Source of the DNA: Lineus longissimus
Lineage: Eukaryota > Nemertea > Pilidiophora > Heteronemertea > Lineidae
Direction of reading: 5' to 3'
DNA length: 60,000 nucleotides
NCBI RefSeq assembly: GCF_910592395.1
Contig: NC_088319.1
Location: 3,350,001-3,410,000, forward strand
The notes beneath the pieces are model-generated. The model searched no databases, was not told the DNA's origin, and saw only the letters and a list, made by a program, of their open reading frames with translations. The position numbers and the translations under genes are program-made. Below are positions 12,173 to 23,873 of this stretch, piece by piece; the first letter of the stretch is position 1, and each line of letters begins with the position of its first letter.

Positions 12173-12369
12173 AGCCTGGACTGTGGATTAACCAGGCCTG
12201 TGTATTTCCATAGAAATTGTTAAATGACTTCATCCGCCTATTTTCATTGGAAAAGCTGGACATTGAACCTAGTTTTTTTATAAGAGTTGATGTGATTGGA
12301 CACTTACCTTCAGTTCACAAAACTCATAAATGATCAGTTAAATGGGATTTTGCACGACCAACATACATT

Positions 12370-12570
12370 CCTCGGGCGGCGAAAATGAACCTTCTCATTT
12401 CCTGTTTATAAGTCCGGCGCATATCAGTTAGCGAGATACGGCCTGATGAACATGCGGACAATACGGCCTGCAATAGGGTTCCATTCAGAAACTCGCGTAC
12501 TTGTATGAATTGATGCATCAATTGTTATGATACCGATGGAGGCGTTGCTCGTACGAAGTTCGCTTCAATG
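12370..12570 (+). repeat. Interspersed repeat, copy 1 of pair with 15285-15500
   Basis: Both copies contain, in order, GGCGCA.ATCAGTTA, GGCCTGAT, ATTCAGAAACTCGCGT and a GATGCATC word. They are diverged and in the same orientation. Confidence 0.6.
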
Positions 12571-12729
12571 CCGAAATATTTGTTTCACTACAGAATACTC
12601 ATTTTAGAAAATAAACAAAACTGGTGTAGAACTGGTTAGTGCATATAAGCCGTTCCGCATGTACATCCATTGCAATCCAAGTACGCAATGTGCATAACCT
12701 CATCTATATTGTCGTTTTTTTATAGGAAG

Positions 12730-13250
12730 TGACTATTTGGCAAGCCCGGCTCACCAAACAGCGCCTTTTTTCTGCCCTAGATGGAGAGCCGAACTCATGC
12801 ATATTCAACCATCCAGGAGCTCATTATCATTCGTGGCAACACGGTCAGCAACACTGGAGTTACAGTGAAACGCCTTTAGAAATGCACACTAATGCATTTA
12901 ACATGCTTATCAGTTAAATCACGTTTATGACTTTTTTGTAGATCCATACAGTCATGTACATGTACATGCTTCTTCATGGATTATTGACCAAAACCCGAGT
13001 TTAGTAACAGAAATTGAATCGAGAGCGGGAAGTCGGCCATTGTTAAATATGCGCATATAAATTCGAATATGACGTCACTGCTCTCTGATTGGCCAACATG
13101 TTGTAACATCTCCGGCTCGCCAAAGAGGGTAGTATTTTTGCCCTGTTTGGCAAGCCCGGCTTGCCGAACTTTTTAGTGCTGTTTGGCAAGCGGCTCTCCA
13201 AACAGGACAAAAAAGGATGCCTGTTCGGCGAGCGGCTTGCCAAATAGACC
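12730..13250. repeat. Cluster of GTTTGGCAAGC palindromes
   Basis: At least four short imperfect hairpins share the word TTTGGCAAGC and its complement GCTTGCCAAA. They lie at about 12735-12758, 13145-13168, 13181-13205 and 13216-13240, with stem halves such as TTTGGCAAGCC and GGCTTGCCGAAC. They are separated by spacers, not strictly tandem. No coding sense is apparent. Confidence 0.7.
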
Positions 13251-13473
13251 CGGCCTTTTTTATAATGCATAACTGCATGTACACACCGACAGTGGTATCA
13301 GCTCTCTACATTGTCAGTACATATTATTAATACACACTATTCTCCCGGATATAAAACTAATATGTTACCAGCCCATGAATACACTTATGATAATTTTGCA
13401 TAGTTTGACTTATCAGGAAAACGCATGTACATACAGGCAATGTGCGTTTCACTAGCTTCTTTTTTAATCATTT

Positions 13474-13588
13474 AAGTTAGAATGGGGTTATTGTAACCCC
13501 GGTTTATTTGTAGCCGCTGCATTGTTTGATGCATGAGGATATCAATCAAAGTCATAGGCAGGGGCTACGATTACCCCATTCTACCTTA
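13474..13588. mobile_element. Inverted-repeat element with GTAGAATGGGGTA ends
   Basis: Left end GTTAGAATGGGGTTATTG pairs with right end CGATTACCCCATTCTACC over about 25 bp including GTAACCCC/GGGGCTAC. Length is about 115 bp with no internal coding sequence. Confidence 0.8.
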
Positions 13589-15284
13589 CATGGAAGGCAC
13601 AATTCCAAGTTTAAGCTTGCCGGGCTACATTAGTGTGGACTCGATCAGCAAGTAGATTGCAAGTCACATATAGTTCCCCTATCGATTGACTTCTAAGGCC
13701 GCGTTATGTCTAATTCTCTCTTCCCTCTCTTCTGCCTTCCTCCTTCCCAACAGCCCGCCCGCCCGTCCCTCGCCGACACTTATCTCATCGACAAGGAAAC
13801 TGCTATCGTCGCTTAACTATCTCGTTTATTACCAACACCATGTGTCAGACTTAACATTACATTTACCTTCTGTTTCAAATAAGGTATGACAAATGCCTTG
13901 GCTCGGCACATTATCGCTCTTCAAGTTAATTGAGTAGACTGTAATGATCTATAATCATTCATTTTACAGTGTAATTTAGTGAAGGGATCGATAAAACATC
14001 GATAGCTTTTCGGCATGGTATTTGAGTAGGAAATAGTTCTTGGTGCTTATAAGGCAGCTGTAGCACGGCATGTCAGCGCAAGGGATAGTTTGAGTGTGTT
14101 GGCGTACTGGTCAAAGAGACCGCGACTCCCAACAGCAAAGGGTAGACTGTCAGACAAGGGTCCTCGTTTTGTGAGTCGTCGCCATTTCGGGGAGTTGTTG
14201 CGCCGATTTGGACAAATTTCGTGAAGTGACTTTGCGATGACCATTCCTGCAACCAACCAAGACATATCACCCAGTCGCCAGCAACCACTGCCACTGATAG
14301 CAATTATGTCCCTTGCCCTTCGAAATAAAAATGTGAAAGGTAGAATCTAAGTTAACATTAAATATTTTACGTTTTAGCACTAGTGATATATGAACTAACT
14401 GGTTTTGCGAAGGAGTTCAAATTTTCCTCCTCTGTATTGCAATGTCATTTTTGCCTGTTTATTACGGTATGTTCAGCTCTCCGTCGGTCAGCATACAGTC
14501 TATCGCTTGCATTATTGATGTACTTTTAAATTGCTTTCAGGCACCAGGGACTAAGTAACTTTGTTATAGTTTGAAATGACTGCGAGCTGTCCAATCATTG
14601 AGAATTACGACTGACTAAGACGTTCATTACACGTGTACATGTACATCACTCCGAAATTAATGTTGAACGGACAAGCACAGATGCAGGGGTGGTGCGTTCG
14701 AAAGCTGAGAAATTGAATGTTGCAACGTGTCTGACGTTACATATGACGTCACAAAACACTCGATTAGTCACGTGATGGACGTTCCTTTGGGGACTTTGAA
14801 TCACCTCCGGAATCAGCACTGCGGTCGTCAAAAGTTTACACAAAATTTCCGCATGTCGCACCCGGTTAGGTTAGCCATGAAACCCCAAAGTATTCAGAGC
14901 CCGCCAGTTCAACACAAATTTGGCTACTAACGCTGGCGTTCACTTAACTTTTTGGGTTATCTTTTTCAGTTAAGCCCCTAGACATTGTTAGACTAATTAG
15001 CGCCAAGTTAAGTTAATGATGGCGTTAGCGACAAAATTTGTTTTGAACCGGTGTGACAGCGGATATAGTCCCCCTGGAGTCATAGTCCGGTAGCATTGTA
15101 TTTGGCCAATTAAGCAGCATGATCTATTGTACCGCTAACCCTAACCAAAACATTTAGCAATGCGGGCTATTGTTACACGGACAATCAGCCCTAGGACTAC
15201 TATCCCTTGCACACCGGGCTCTCATGAATGTACACCAGTTAAAGGGTATTTCGGACGGTCAGCGTTTCAGCCTCTTTTTTACGT

Positions 15285-15500
15285 TTCACCGCCCGAGAAA
15301 ATGTGCTTCCTCACTTGCTGTTTAAAAGTCTGGCGCAGATCAGTTAATTTGATTAGGCCTGATTGACATGTGCAAAATAGCTCACACAATATGATTCCAT
15401 TCAGAAACTCGCGTGAGACTTGATGATGCATCGGTTGTTCTGGTACCGACTGTGCGCGGGAAGGGCATATTGTATTGCTCGTTCAAGATTCGCTCTAAGT
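15285..15500 (+). repeat. Interspersed repeat, copy 2 of pair with 12370-12570
   Basis: Shares GGCGCAGATCAGTTAA, GGCCTGATTGACATG and TTCCATTCAGAAACTCGCGT with the upstream copy in the same order and orientation. Confidence 0.6.
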
Positions 15501-15778
15501 AATTTGGTACGCATTATGACTACATACTTTGATGGCAATAGATATGATGGTTGATTAACCCTCATTAGCAAACTAAATGCTAAGACGGCAGATTATTGGC
15601 AACCATCAATATACATGTAGATGATACAGAGATACTCGTCAGCATTAAGTGAACGGGATACACGAAGGAATGAGTAATCAATATCTATAACATACTAGCA
15701 GCCAGGCCATGCACATGTAGTCCCCATAAAGTCAGAAGTCAAATAAAGCAAATGGTGTAGAATATCGATAGACTGGTA

Positions 15779-15963
15779 CACTTTAAAACCTCTCTATTAT
15801 GGGTATTCGTGGGACTGACGCATGCTGTCCTGATTGGGAAGTGTCCAGATTTCAGAGGTCAAATTGCGTAAAATCAACCAATTTGGGACCAAAACCAATG
15901 TCCCTAGAGAGGCTGTCCTGCCAAAAGAGGTGTCTGCTATCAAGGCTTAGGGAGGTGTTACTG
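15779..15963. mobile_element. TA-flanked Tc1/mariner-superfamily MITE
   Basis: Ends CACTTTAAAACCTCTCTATT and AGGGAGGTGTTACTG are flanked by TA on both sides (15777-15778, 15964-15965). It shares CAACCAATTTGGGACCAAAA and AGAGAGGCTGT-type words with 28913-29090. TA target sites and CAGT..AACCTCT ends are typical of the pogo/Tc1-mariner superfamily. Confidence 0.75.
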
Positions 15964-17585
15964 TACGTATCTATACACCTATCCTAGTTGTATGCTGATA
16001 ATTGACCAGGTATTCTTGCTTCGCCTGCACAGACAATCTCGGCCAACAGGACAGAAAAACGATTTTCGAGACATGATTGACGGAGAACATTGCTAAAGGT
16101 TGTAGTTTAGTGTGTAAATACATTCTTCAAATTGACCTTAATATTTGTCGATGTAAGTTTGGCAAAATTCAGAAAACTTACACAGGACTGACTGTGACGT
16201 CATTAGCCCACTTATGGGCGGATGATACCGGTCCCAGCAACTTTGAGAAGCAACAGAATGCTCGGAGTTAGTCCAGATCGGTCGCTGCGCTTTAAGTGCG
16301 GTTTTCCGCGTTTTGATTAAATCTAATTAATACGACCATAAGCAGTAATAGTGTTCGAAATGTAAGCTTACATTCAAAAGTATGTTGGCTTAACCCTGCT
16401 TTTGATAGAGTAAAATTTAAACTGTTAATCGAAGCAAGCTCATGAATGTATTCGTAATGTATGAGGCGAAAATTGATCTGTCTCATGTGGTAAATGCAAA
16501 TTTCAGACCTAATTTTCTTAATCAAGTCGAATTCAATGAATATTTAATTTAGAAACGAGTCTTCTGGGCTTTTGTTATATATACACTTATCGGTAAATAG
16601 CGTGTACAGGCGCGGATCCAGGATTATAGGAAGGGGGGGGGGGGGTGCAACCTTTGTGAAAAGGGACTGTATGTACTGGCGATGCCCCTACACTGCCAAA
16701 AGTGCATAGCTGCGTTTTTCTGCCATCTGCACTGGAATGTGTTGCCATGTACTTCCTAGTTGCAAAAAAGATTGTTTTTTACTGAAAACATTTGTACTGT
16801 GGCCAACATTTTATTTGACCACACTGTATTAAAACATTTTGGCCTGAGATATCAGATATCTGTTCATGTGGTAAGCTTACATGTATATGAAATCTAATTT
16901 AACAACTGCTCTAGCATATAATATAGTCCCGACGTTCAAGTGGAAAGCCTCCTGGCAGCTCTTTCACATAAGAAATCGAATGTTAATTTTTTTTACTTCC
17001 GATTTTTGAGGTTTTGGATGAAATATTTCATTTTCTATTCAAAATCACAAAAAATTAAAGTATAATTTTCTTAAGATGGAGTACAGGTAGGTATGAAGGG
17101 TTTGGATGATGGGTAGCTAGGTTATGGAACCCCATCATCTGCCATTATGTATTTGTTACACGTTTTCGTTTGATTTTAACCATCGTCCTATCGTAGAATC
17201 CCAGTTTGATCCAATATTCATATTTCAATTACAGTTCCTGCTCCGATGAATTTTACAGGTAATTTAACGATACAGGTTTAAAATTTCGACCATTTTACAT
17301 TTTTAAAAAGTTTCAAACAATGCATACACTGCATGACACGGTACTGAAAAATGGAAAAAAAACTTTCCCCGGACAAATAATATCATGATCGCTTTCGTAA
17401 AAAATATAGCTTCTTCGTAAAAGAGTTGTTGTATTGTAATTACAAGGCGGTATTGGCTTACAAAGTTCGTACGTAATCAATTCTCGATGAAATTCGGAAT
17501 CATTTGAAACGCATTCTTTCCAAAAAGCAACTCGATTGAAATTACAAATATTCTAATTCAGAGTCGGGTTGGCAGCGTTCAATTG

Positions 17586-17893
17586 CCGATAAAACCAAGA
17601 ATGAGGACCAGTGTTTATCTGATTCTTGATAAAACCAAGAATTAGGACCAGTGTTTATCTGATTCTTGATAAAACCAAGAATTATGACCAGTGTTTATTT
17701 GATTCTTGATAAAACCAAGAATAATTGAAGGACCAGTGTTTATCTGATTCTTGATAAAACCAAGAATAACGACCAACGTTTATCTGATCCTTGATAAAAG
17801 AAAGATTAAGGATCAGTGTTTGTTTGATTCTTGATAAAACCAAGAATAATTGAAGGACCAGTGTTTATCTGATTCTTGATAAAACCAAGAATT
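17586..17893 (+). repeat. Minisatellite, unit about 40 bp, 7-8 copies
   Basis: Tandem copies of a unit containing TTCTTGATAAAACCAAGAA and GACCAGTGTTTATCTG. Units vary slightly in length because some carry an extra AATTGAAG. Each unit contains a small hairpin (TTCTTG...CAAGAA). It lies in the first intron of gene 1; no function is evident. Confidence 0.9.
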
Positions 17894-18379
17894 AATAAAA
17901 CCCGGCCTTTGTTTAGTCGTGATAAACTACTGATAACATGCAACAAGCTCTGCATTTCTTTAAAATTTGCAAAAAGTTAAATACTTCTGACACATTTATG
18001 GTAATTTTTCTAGATTTTATTCACTTGCATATCTTTATATTATCTCCACGACTTTGTCTATTTACCCTACTTTGGTAACAACAATTCTGTACATTTCATC
18101 GTCGTGGCGTATTACTGGCAAATATGGTCGACGTAAGCACTACCTGGCATGGATTTTTTGTGTGAAATTTACTACACTCTAAACATACAAGTAGAATAAC
18201 TTGGAATGTGATAAACTACATGAGACACTTTCGATATTATCGTCTCGTTTACTTTTTTTTACTTCGGCAGTTTTCTGGACAGTGAAGGGTTAAAGACAGT
18301 CAAAGTAGTATGTGTCGTTGTTAACCCTGCACGACCCAGAAAAAGTGTGTTCATCTTAAAATCATGAGTGTAAGAATTT

Positions 18380-18562
18380 CTGGTGTAGAAGTAGAAAGTG
18401 TCCCCTGGAAAAAGCGTTTGGCCCAAAGTTGTATTCTGGACAGATCATGGTAACAATCTATATACTATAGAGGCTATGATCGACAAAAGATATTGAAGCG
18501 TATAATAGAATCCATTGTTACCCGGACATTCTATCCCAGGATGTTTTCAACTTCTACACCGG
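18380..18562 (+). mobile_element. CCGGTGTAGAAG-family MITE, copy c
   Basis: Ends TGGTGTAGAAGTAGAAA and CAACTTCTACACCGG are inverted repeats. The interior is more diverged than copies a and b but keeps TGGAAAAAG, TATAGAGGCTATGATCG and ATAGAATCCATTGTTACC. Confidence 0.8.
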
Positions 18563-19140
18563 CCTGTAAACATGCTAAAAGCTCATACGACTAAGTTTGC
18601 CGGTGATAACCAAAATTCTCCATGATTGCGGTGGCAGAAACATTTTGTTATATTGTTCACATCCTTCGATCTTCCGTCACATTTGATATCTAATTTTTAT
18701 CCTACAATTCCCTTTGGAATTATTGACCAATTTTGACAGATCTTTAGTCATTCGAACATCATTCAGCTCACCTCTTTTCAGACTGAACAACGGAAGTCCT
18801 TCGAATTCATTGGTGGGGCAAAGATGCGGTTATACACAATTCTAATCGAGGTTTCCTGTACCATTCGACCAGGCGAAAATAAAAACTTTATTCTCGGCTT
18901 TTAATTTCCACGTCAGAAAGTGGGGATGAGCGTCATATTTTACGACAATTCCAATTTGGGGCCAGCCATGCCTACGGTTATAGGAATATAGTGACATATG
19001 AAAATGAGCGGGGACGAGAGTACCCCACCCCGATATTGAGATTTAGGTTCGGACGAGAAGTAAAGTAGTTTTGAATTGCTTTTACTGGCCTTATGTTTGG
19101 CCTCTGTGAACTTCATTTCAGCCGATCGTCTTGTCACTTA

Positions 19141-19232
19141 AACTACAGTAAAAGTTAGATTATCAATCTCCGTCGAAAAGTTCAGACTACAGTAAAAGTT
19201 AGATTCTCAATCTCCGCCGCAAAGTTCAGATG
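19141..19232 (+). repeat. Two-copy tandem duplication, unit about 46 bp
   Basis: ACTACAGTAAAAGTTAGATT followed by CTCAATCTCCG-type sequence occurs twice head to tail with few differences. This is a small local duplication. Confidence 0.8.
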
Positions 19233-20472
19233 TCGCTCGCAGTTGAGACAATACCACTATGATTGATTTAAGCCTTTCAGTAGTTAATTTAATGCCAAAT
19301 TTGTAAAAATCGCGTCTAATTGATAGGTCTGGAACCTCCAACCTATGAATGTTCAATTGTGGTCTCGTCTCAGTTGGTCGCCCTGTTGCTGTAAACAAAC
19401 TAAACGCGATTGCAGCGCCCCAGTGGCAGAGGTCGGCATTACATTGCAAAGAAGCATCAGTCGCAGTTCTGTTCTAGATCCAACGGGGTGAACCTCGTTC
19501 TTCGTTAAATGACTGGTGTCCTCCATGCCGCGCACAAGATGTCATTTTCCCAGCGCATTTTTAAGAGAAGTCGGGGAGCAATGAAAATTTCCGATGTGAC
19601 GCTAATGACCTGATCAGCTGCTCCTTGGGACGTAATCATACAATGTCACATTTTCGCTGAGATTATAGGATGTGTTTTAAATGATATTTAGATCTTTTAA
19701 AGATTATTCGGAAAACACCATCATGCCTATTCTGAAGTTTCTGGCCTGATTCCACGAGACCAGTTTCGCCATTTGCTTGCCGCTGAGGCAGAACTACATT
19801 TTGGTCCAACGGGTATTCTTTGGTTATGAAAATGATATTTGGTGGGGAGCGCATATATCATAAAATGATACCAATTGCATTAGCGGGCATACATGTACTT
19901 TCTGGTTACTAATATCACATAACCGCTGGAACCATGCGTAGTTTGGCCATGGCAACGACCAGTACAGGGAATCACCCTTTAAGTGATGTTTTCCAAATGC
20001 ATAGAACACTAGCCCGTACAGAAAAAGTCTTGGCGCCACCTCTGAACTACGCTCAATCAACCAACTTACCGCTAATTCTCTGAACAGGTTCCTGCAGACC
20101 TGCTAGTGACCTGCATCAAACATTATAATCTCGCTGCTCTGGATCGGGCTTTACCACCGAGTGATGAAGGGACGGCCATTCGGACACTTCGTGAGAAAGG
20201 CCGTCGTGGAGCACTTAAACTACCGTTTTCAGTCTAGGTTTTCTCAATGGTTTTGGCGTCATGAAACTATACTTTTTGAATATGTTCTGAACCCACCCTG
20301 GATCTGGCATTCCAAAATGGCCGGCGAAATAAAAAATGGCGGCCAAGTATTCTCTGAAACCTTCTTTTGCCCCATAACTTTCGTTTTTTCTCCGAATGTT
20401 GCGTTGTTATGGCGGTGCGGGGAGGAGTGTCCTTAAAATAGATAAGGTGTATAATTATAACTATCTTTTCAG

Positions 20473-20583
20473 AAAAATGGAACGGATCGACAGAGATGGG
20501 GCTGTGGCGTGTGTGTGGCCAGAAAAATAATACGGAAACGGGAGAGCTCGAGCCGTACTCGTGCTGGAGAGAAACAAGATTCG
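20473..20583 (+). CDS. Claudin-like protein, cassette A exon 2: first extracellular loop
   Basis: This 111-nt exon has a strong acceptor (CTATCTTTTCAG) and donor (TTCG|GTAAGT), and is phase 1 at both ends. Joined to 7482-8433 it reads EKWNGSTEMGLWRVCGQ, continuing to a second Cys and CWRETRF. The GLW-x-x-C...C arrangement after an upstream Trp is the signature of the first extracellular loop of the claudin/PMP22/EMP superfamily. The two Cys are expected to form a disulphide. The gap between the two Cys (15 residues) is longer than in vertebrate claudins (about 8-10). Two N-glycosylation sequons (NGS, NNT) are present. Because both ends are phase 1 it can join the shared exon at 34091, or the cassette B loop exon at 32228, without a frameshift. 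No dedicated TM2-TM4 exons for cassette A were seen between here and 23.5 kb. Confidence 0.85.
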
Positions 20584-23218
20584 GTAAGTTGGGTATATCG
20601 TATTTGAATCAGCGTAGCTTCTGTCGGCCATGCTAAATTAACCCAGTATTTGTATACATTCGATGCCGGTGAGGCTACAACCGATCTGTCGAAATGTGCC
20701 TCATTGTGAAATTATAGCGTGGTTGGTGGCTTAGTTCAGGTGTTCGCGCTGACGTTTCGGGGGATAGAGAGTTTTCGCAAATCCCCCCGAAACGCCAACG
20801 CGAACGCATATCCCATTGTTCGAGCTCCTGATCACGATGTCAAACAATGGGACAGGCGTTCGCGTTGACGTTTCGGGGGGCTTAGCGAAAACTCCGTACA
20901 GAATGTCCCGTCTCGGCAAATCCTATACATTGTACATGAGAGTCCCAGTTTATGGTGTCGTTATTGACAAACCTAAGGTATATTAGGCATGTTTGTCAAC
21001 CAAAGCGCACAACGAAGTATGCAATGTTTTATTAACATACTGTAGGTATTTTAGACGATTTCTAATATCAATACGGTCCGAAGACCGATTTGAGAGTGTC
21101 GTGCCATAAACTCCCGGCATGAAATTATGGGAGTACGTCTTCGTACTTTTCGTCGTTCGTATGGATTGCGGATATCTAATATTGGCGCTGATTCTGGGAT
21201 AGTTTTGTTACGTGTACGCTTTATTTGAAAATAGAAATTTACAATTTGTTAAGGCCCCCCCCCCCCTCCCGATTGGTCTTATTGGAAGTCGGACAGACGA
21301 ATTGGGACATGCTATTCAAACGTTCAAAATAGACCCATGCCATCTGTGAAGGTTCAGCCACTTTTCAATTCAAAGCTTCGCGATTTATCGTTAGTCAGCC
21401 TCGCATATAGATTGGCGTTTTTCGCGTTGGTATCGGCCGACGCGAACGATCGAAGATTTCAGTCAATCTAACTGATCGAGTTCGTCGCGTGAAAACTAGA
21501 TGGAAGCACAGCAGCTTTGCAACGAAAGGTTGCAGTCCGTCAAGCAAATCGATGAAGAAGTATAGTTCACAGAAACAGTTGGTAGAATGGTTGTGTATAT
21601 TTTGTGATGCATCCTAGTGCTACACTCTATACGTCGACTCTATCATTGTATTCCTAAGACTCAATGTTTGGGAGCGCGTTGAGGAAGGAAGCTTGTCGCA
21701 CCGTCCTTGATAGGCCTATCCCGAATACATCAGGGCAACATTCTTTAGATTTCCGGTGTAACGGATTCAGCGTTCCGCTGGAAAGTCTGTCCTGTGTAGT
21801 TTTATTTCATACTGCATCCAACTGGCTTGATCGTTGTACAACATGATTGATGTGTTGATACATTCCCTTTGAGAAAAACATTGCACAATTCAAGAAGAAC
21901 GTAATGAGAATGCCTACGGTTGATCGGATGTTTTCTGGGATAGCCCGTATATAACTTCTTAATCCACAAGAAGTCATTCATAAAATGCCCATTCCCGCAT
22001 ACGTATTCGCACAGAAAATGTGTACACAATATCCTGCGGCCCGAGTTGGCAGCTGCAGTGCCAGATCTTGTTTTATACCAACCAATTATCGATCGTCTGG
22101 TGGAACGTGGTGTTGGTTTTAGATCGGCTGCTGTCCAACTGACCCGAATTACATAATCGATTTGGTTGCGTCTGATCAGATCAGTTGTACATTTGCCAAG
22201 AGTGGGATGAGCTTATACGCATACAGAACCAATAGAATCTGAAGGTTTGCTATGAAAGTGAGACATCCCTTGAGACCATGGTCTCAGACCATCCCGCGGC
22301 AATGCAGCCCGACCAAGAGTCAGGTCGAATCAACGATACCATTCGGAATACCAACAAATTGAGGCGAGCTTGTTGATAGGCCGACATCGCATTCATTGAG
22401 CAGAAGTGAGGCCAAATCGGAAATACAACACCAATCTGGCCGAACAGGGTTCTTGTTCAGCCGTGACTAGGGATTCTGAGTAGGATTGCTACAAACACCT
22501 TTCTAACACCTGGGGACTCAGATACACGTGTCTAACGTTATTCTACAGGATTAATTTGAAACCTACTCGTTCTTGACTGGATTGAAGGAAATATGCAGTC
22601 TCGTTTATAACACCATTAGGACTGTAGCAAACATGTGTTCACTTCTTCGATACAACACCATTTTGATCACATTGCTACAAAACTGCGTCTAAAGATTGTG
22701 AGGCCAAATCATGGAAGTATAGAAACGGATACAGATTTTCGCGCTAGAAGAACGAACGATAGAAAACTGTTTAAAGAAACTGACCATTTCCTGTGTCGCC
22801 TGAAAGGGATACGGGTAACATAGTGCCAATAGTCGGGTGAAACCCTGTGGTAATTACTGGGTTACTCATTCATTGTTCACGGGCTCATTCAGGAATTACT
22901 GTAGTAACATAGGAGATGCCCCCTCTGGATTTTCATGTACGGCCTCCATCGACCAAATACGCCAAAGGCCCAATCGAAGTGAGTGTTATCGAGGGAATGC
23001 TTTAGCCGCGATTAATGTTCTCTTGTAATCCCAGAGCCCTAACGCTGTGAGCATAGGCTGTAACAAGAAATATATACGGTGTACATGGTATTCTAGATAA
23101 GACTGGAAGTAAGGACTACCTAAAGTTATAGTCTTCATCATCGGATTACTGAAAGCTAGTAGTTTCGACAGTGATTAAAAATTAAGGGTACGCAGATAAG
23201 AGCTCCTCGGTGGACTGG
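20584..23218 (+). other. Intronic/promoter-side region between cassettes A and B
   Basis: No exon recognised. It contains one AGTTTTCGC-family MITE (20767-20896) and a C-rich homopolymer near 21257. The promoter of cassette B should lie towards its right end, but I see no convincing core-promoter signal. Confidence 0.55.
20767..20896. mobile_element. AGTTTTCGC-family MITE, copy 2
   Basis: Ends GAGAGTTTTCGCAAATCCCC and GCTTAGCGAAAACTCC pair. The interior arms CGCGAACGCATATCCCATTG and CAATGGGACAGGCGTTCGCG also pair. Same family as 4424-4553 and 37264-37391; 183 bp downstream of the cassette A loop exon. Confidence 0.9.
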
Positions 23219-23487
23219 ATTCGCGGATTTAAGCCGTACAGTATTTGAGATTCTGGGATTTAAGCATAACAGCAATTACAATTCGAGGATTAAAGAAGCG
23301 TACACTAGTTCGGATCAGTAATTAAAGCTTCACGGCAGTTCCTATTCGAGAATTAAAGCCGTAGTAATTTAGATTCGGAGATTTAAGCTCAGCGGCAATT
23401 AGGATTCGTGGAGTACGGCCGTTTATAGTAGTTCGGATTCGGGGATTAAAACTACAAAAGTAGTTAAGATTCGGATATTAAAACTTG
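23219..23487 (+). repeat. Degenerate 31-bp tandem repeats abutting the cassette B start codon
   Basis: Nine units start with ATTCG(G/A)GGATTTAAGC-like sequence at 23219, 23250, 23281, 23314, 23344, 23373, 23404, 23437 and 23469, a spacing of 29-33 bp. The series ends 7-10 bp before ATG 23494. Being this close, it must be largely 5'UTR or core promoter of cassette B. The core alternates an ATTCG word with a TTAAA/TTTAA word. Units are degenerate, so it is an old array or one held by selection on the core only. A regulatory role is inference. Confidence 0.8.
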
Positions 23488-23493
23488 TTGTCC

Positions 23494-23686
23494 ATGGACG
23501 GCATGATGAACTTTCTAAAATTCAAAAAGAGAGAAAAACCTGAACCGAAGAAGTTTAGTGAACAGCAGCACAAACGAGAAAAGACAACGTACCGGCCTTT
23601 GAGGATATTCGGTGTCTGTGTAATCATCCTTGCCGTGGCACTGACTGTGGTATCGCTAACTAATGACCACTGGGTCGAAGGAAATG
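23494..23686 (+). CDS. Claudin-like protein, cassette B exon 1: short N-terminus and TM1
   Basis: ATG at 23494 (GTCCATGG) opens 64 codons ending at AAATG|GTAAGT in phase 1. Residues 1-35 are short, basic and cytoplasmic (FLKFKKREKPEPKK near the start). Residues about 36-56 are TM1 (LRIFGVCVIILAVALTVVSL), then NDHW, the Trp that opens extracellular loop 1 in this superfamily. Joined to 32228-32320, 34091-34240 and 35488-35699 it gives 648 nt, a 215-aa four-pass protein of normal claudin size. This is the simpler transcript and probably the canonical form. An upstream in-frame extension has no ATG, which supports this start. Confidence 0.85.
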
Positions 23687-23785
23687 GTAAGTTCAAGTTT
23701 TTCGTTTCTCAACTATTTTTCATGATCTGATTTCGTTTCATTTGGGCTGTATTGAAATGACTTATTTTCATGAGTCATACTTCTA

Positions 23786-23873
23786 CAGGGTGGCCCAGAA
23801 AACTTTTCCCTGACAATGGATACACAATAGAATTCTATGGCATGTACAAGGAGAAGTTTTCTGAGCCTCCCTG
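23786..23873. mobile_element. 88-bp mariner-like MITE with TA target duplication
   Basis: Ends CAGGGTGGCCCAGAAAACTT and AAGTTTTCTGAGCCTCCCTG pair over about 20 bp and are flanked by TA on each side (23784-23785, 23874-23875). The CAGGGTGG-CCAGAAAA end resembles mariner terminal repeats. It is internally deleted, with no transposase. Confidence 0.85.

Larger units (their letters stand above)
8434..20472 (+). other. Gene 1 intron after cassette A exon 1
   Basis: Intron of about 12 kb, bounded by ATG|GTAGGT and TATCTTTTCAG. I found no additional exon with recognisable protein sequence. It contains many mobile-element remnants (listed separately), a 40-bp minisatellite at 17586-17893, and an interspersed repeat pair at 12370-12570 and 15285-15500. 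Open frames of 60-90 codons scattered through it show no domain or conservation clue. Confidence 0.7.

Noticed and set aside
17586-17893. Regular repeats that could be mistaken for a CRISPR array
   Set aside because: Units are contiguous with no unique spacers, there are no cas genes, and the DNA is clearly eukaryotic.
20161-20436. 91-codon plus-strand frame just upstream of the cassette A loop exon
   Set aside because: It ends before the acceptor at 20471, is not in continuity with the exon, and shows no recognisable motif.
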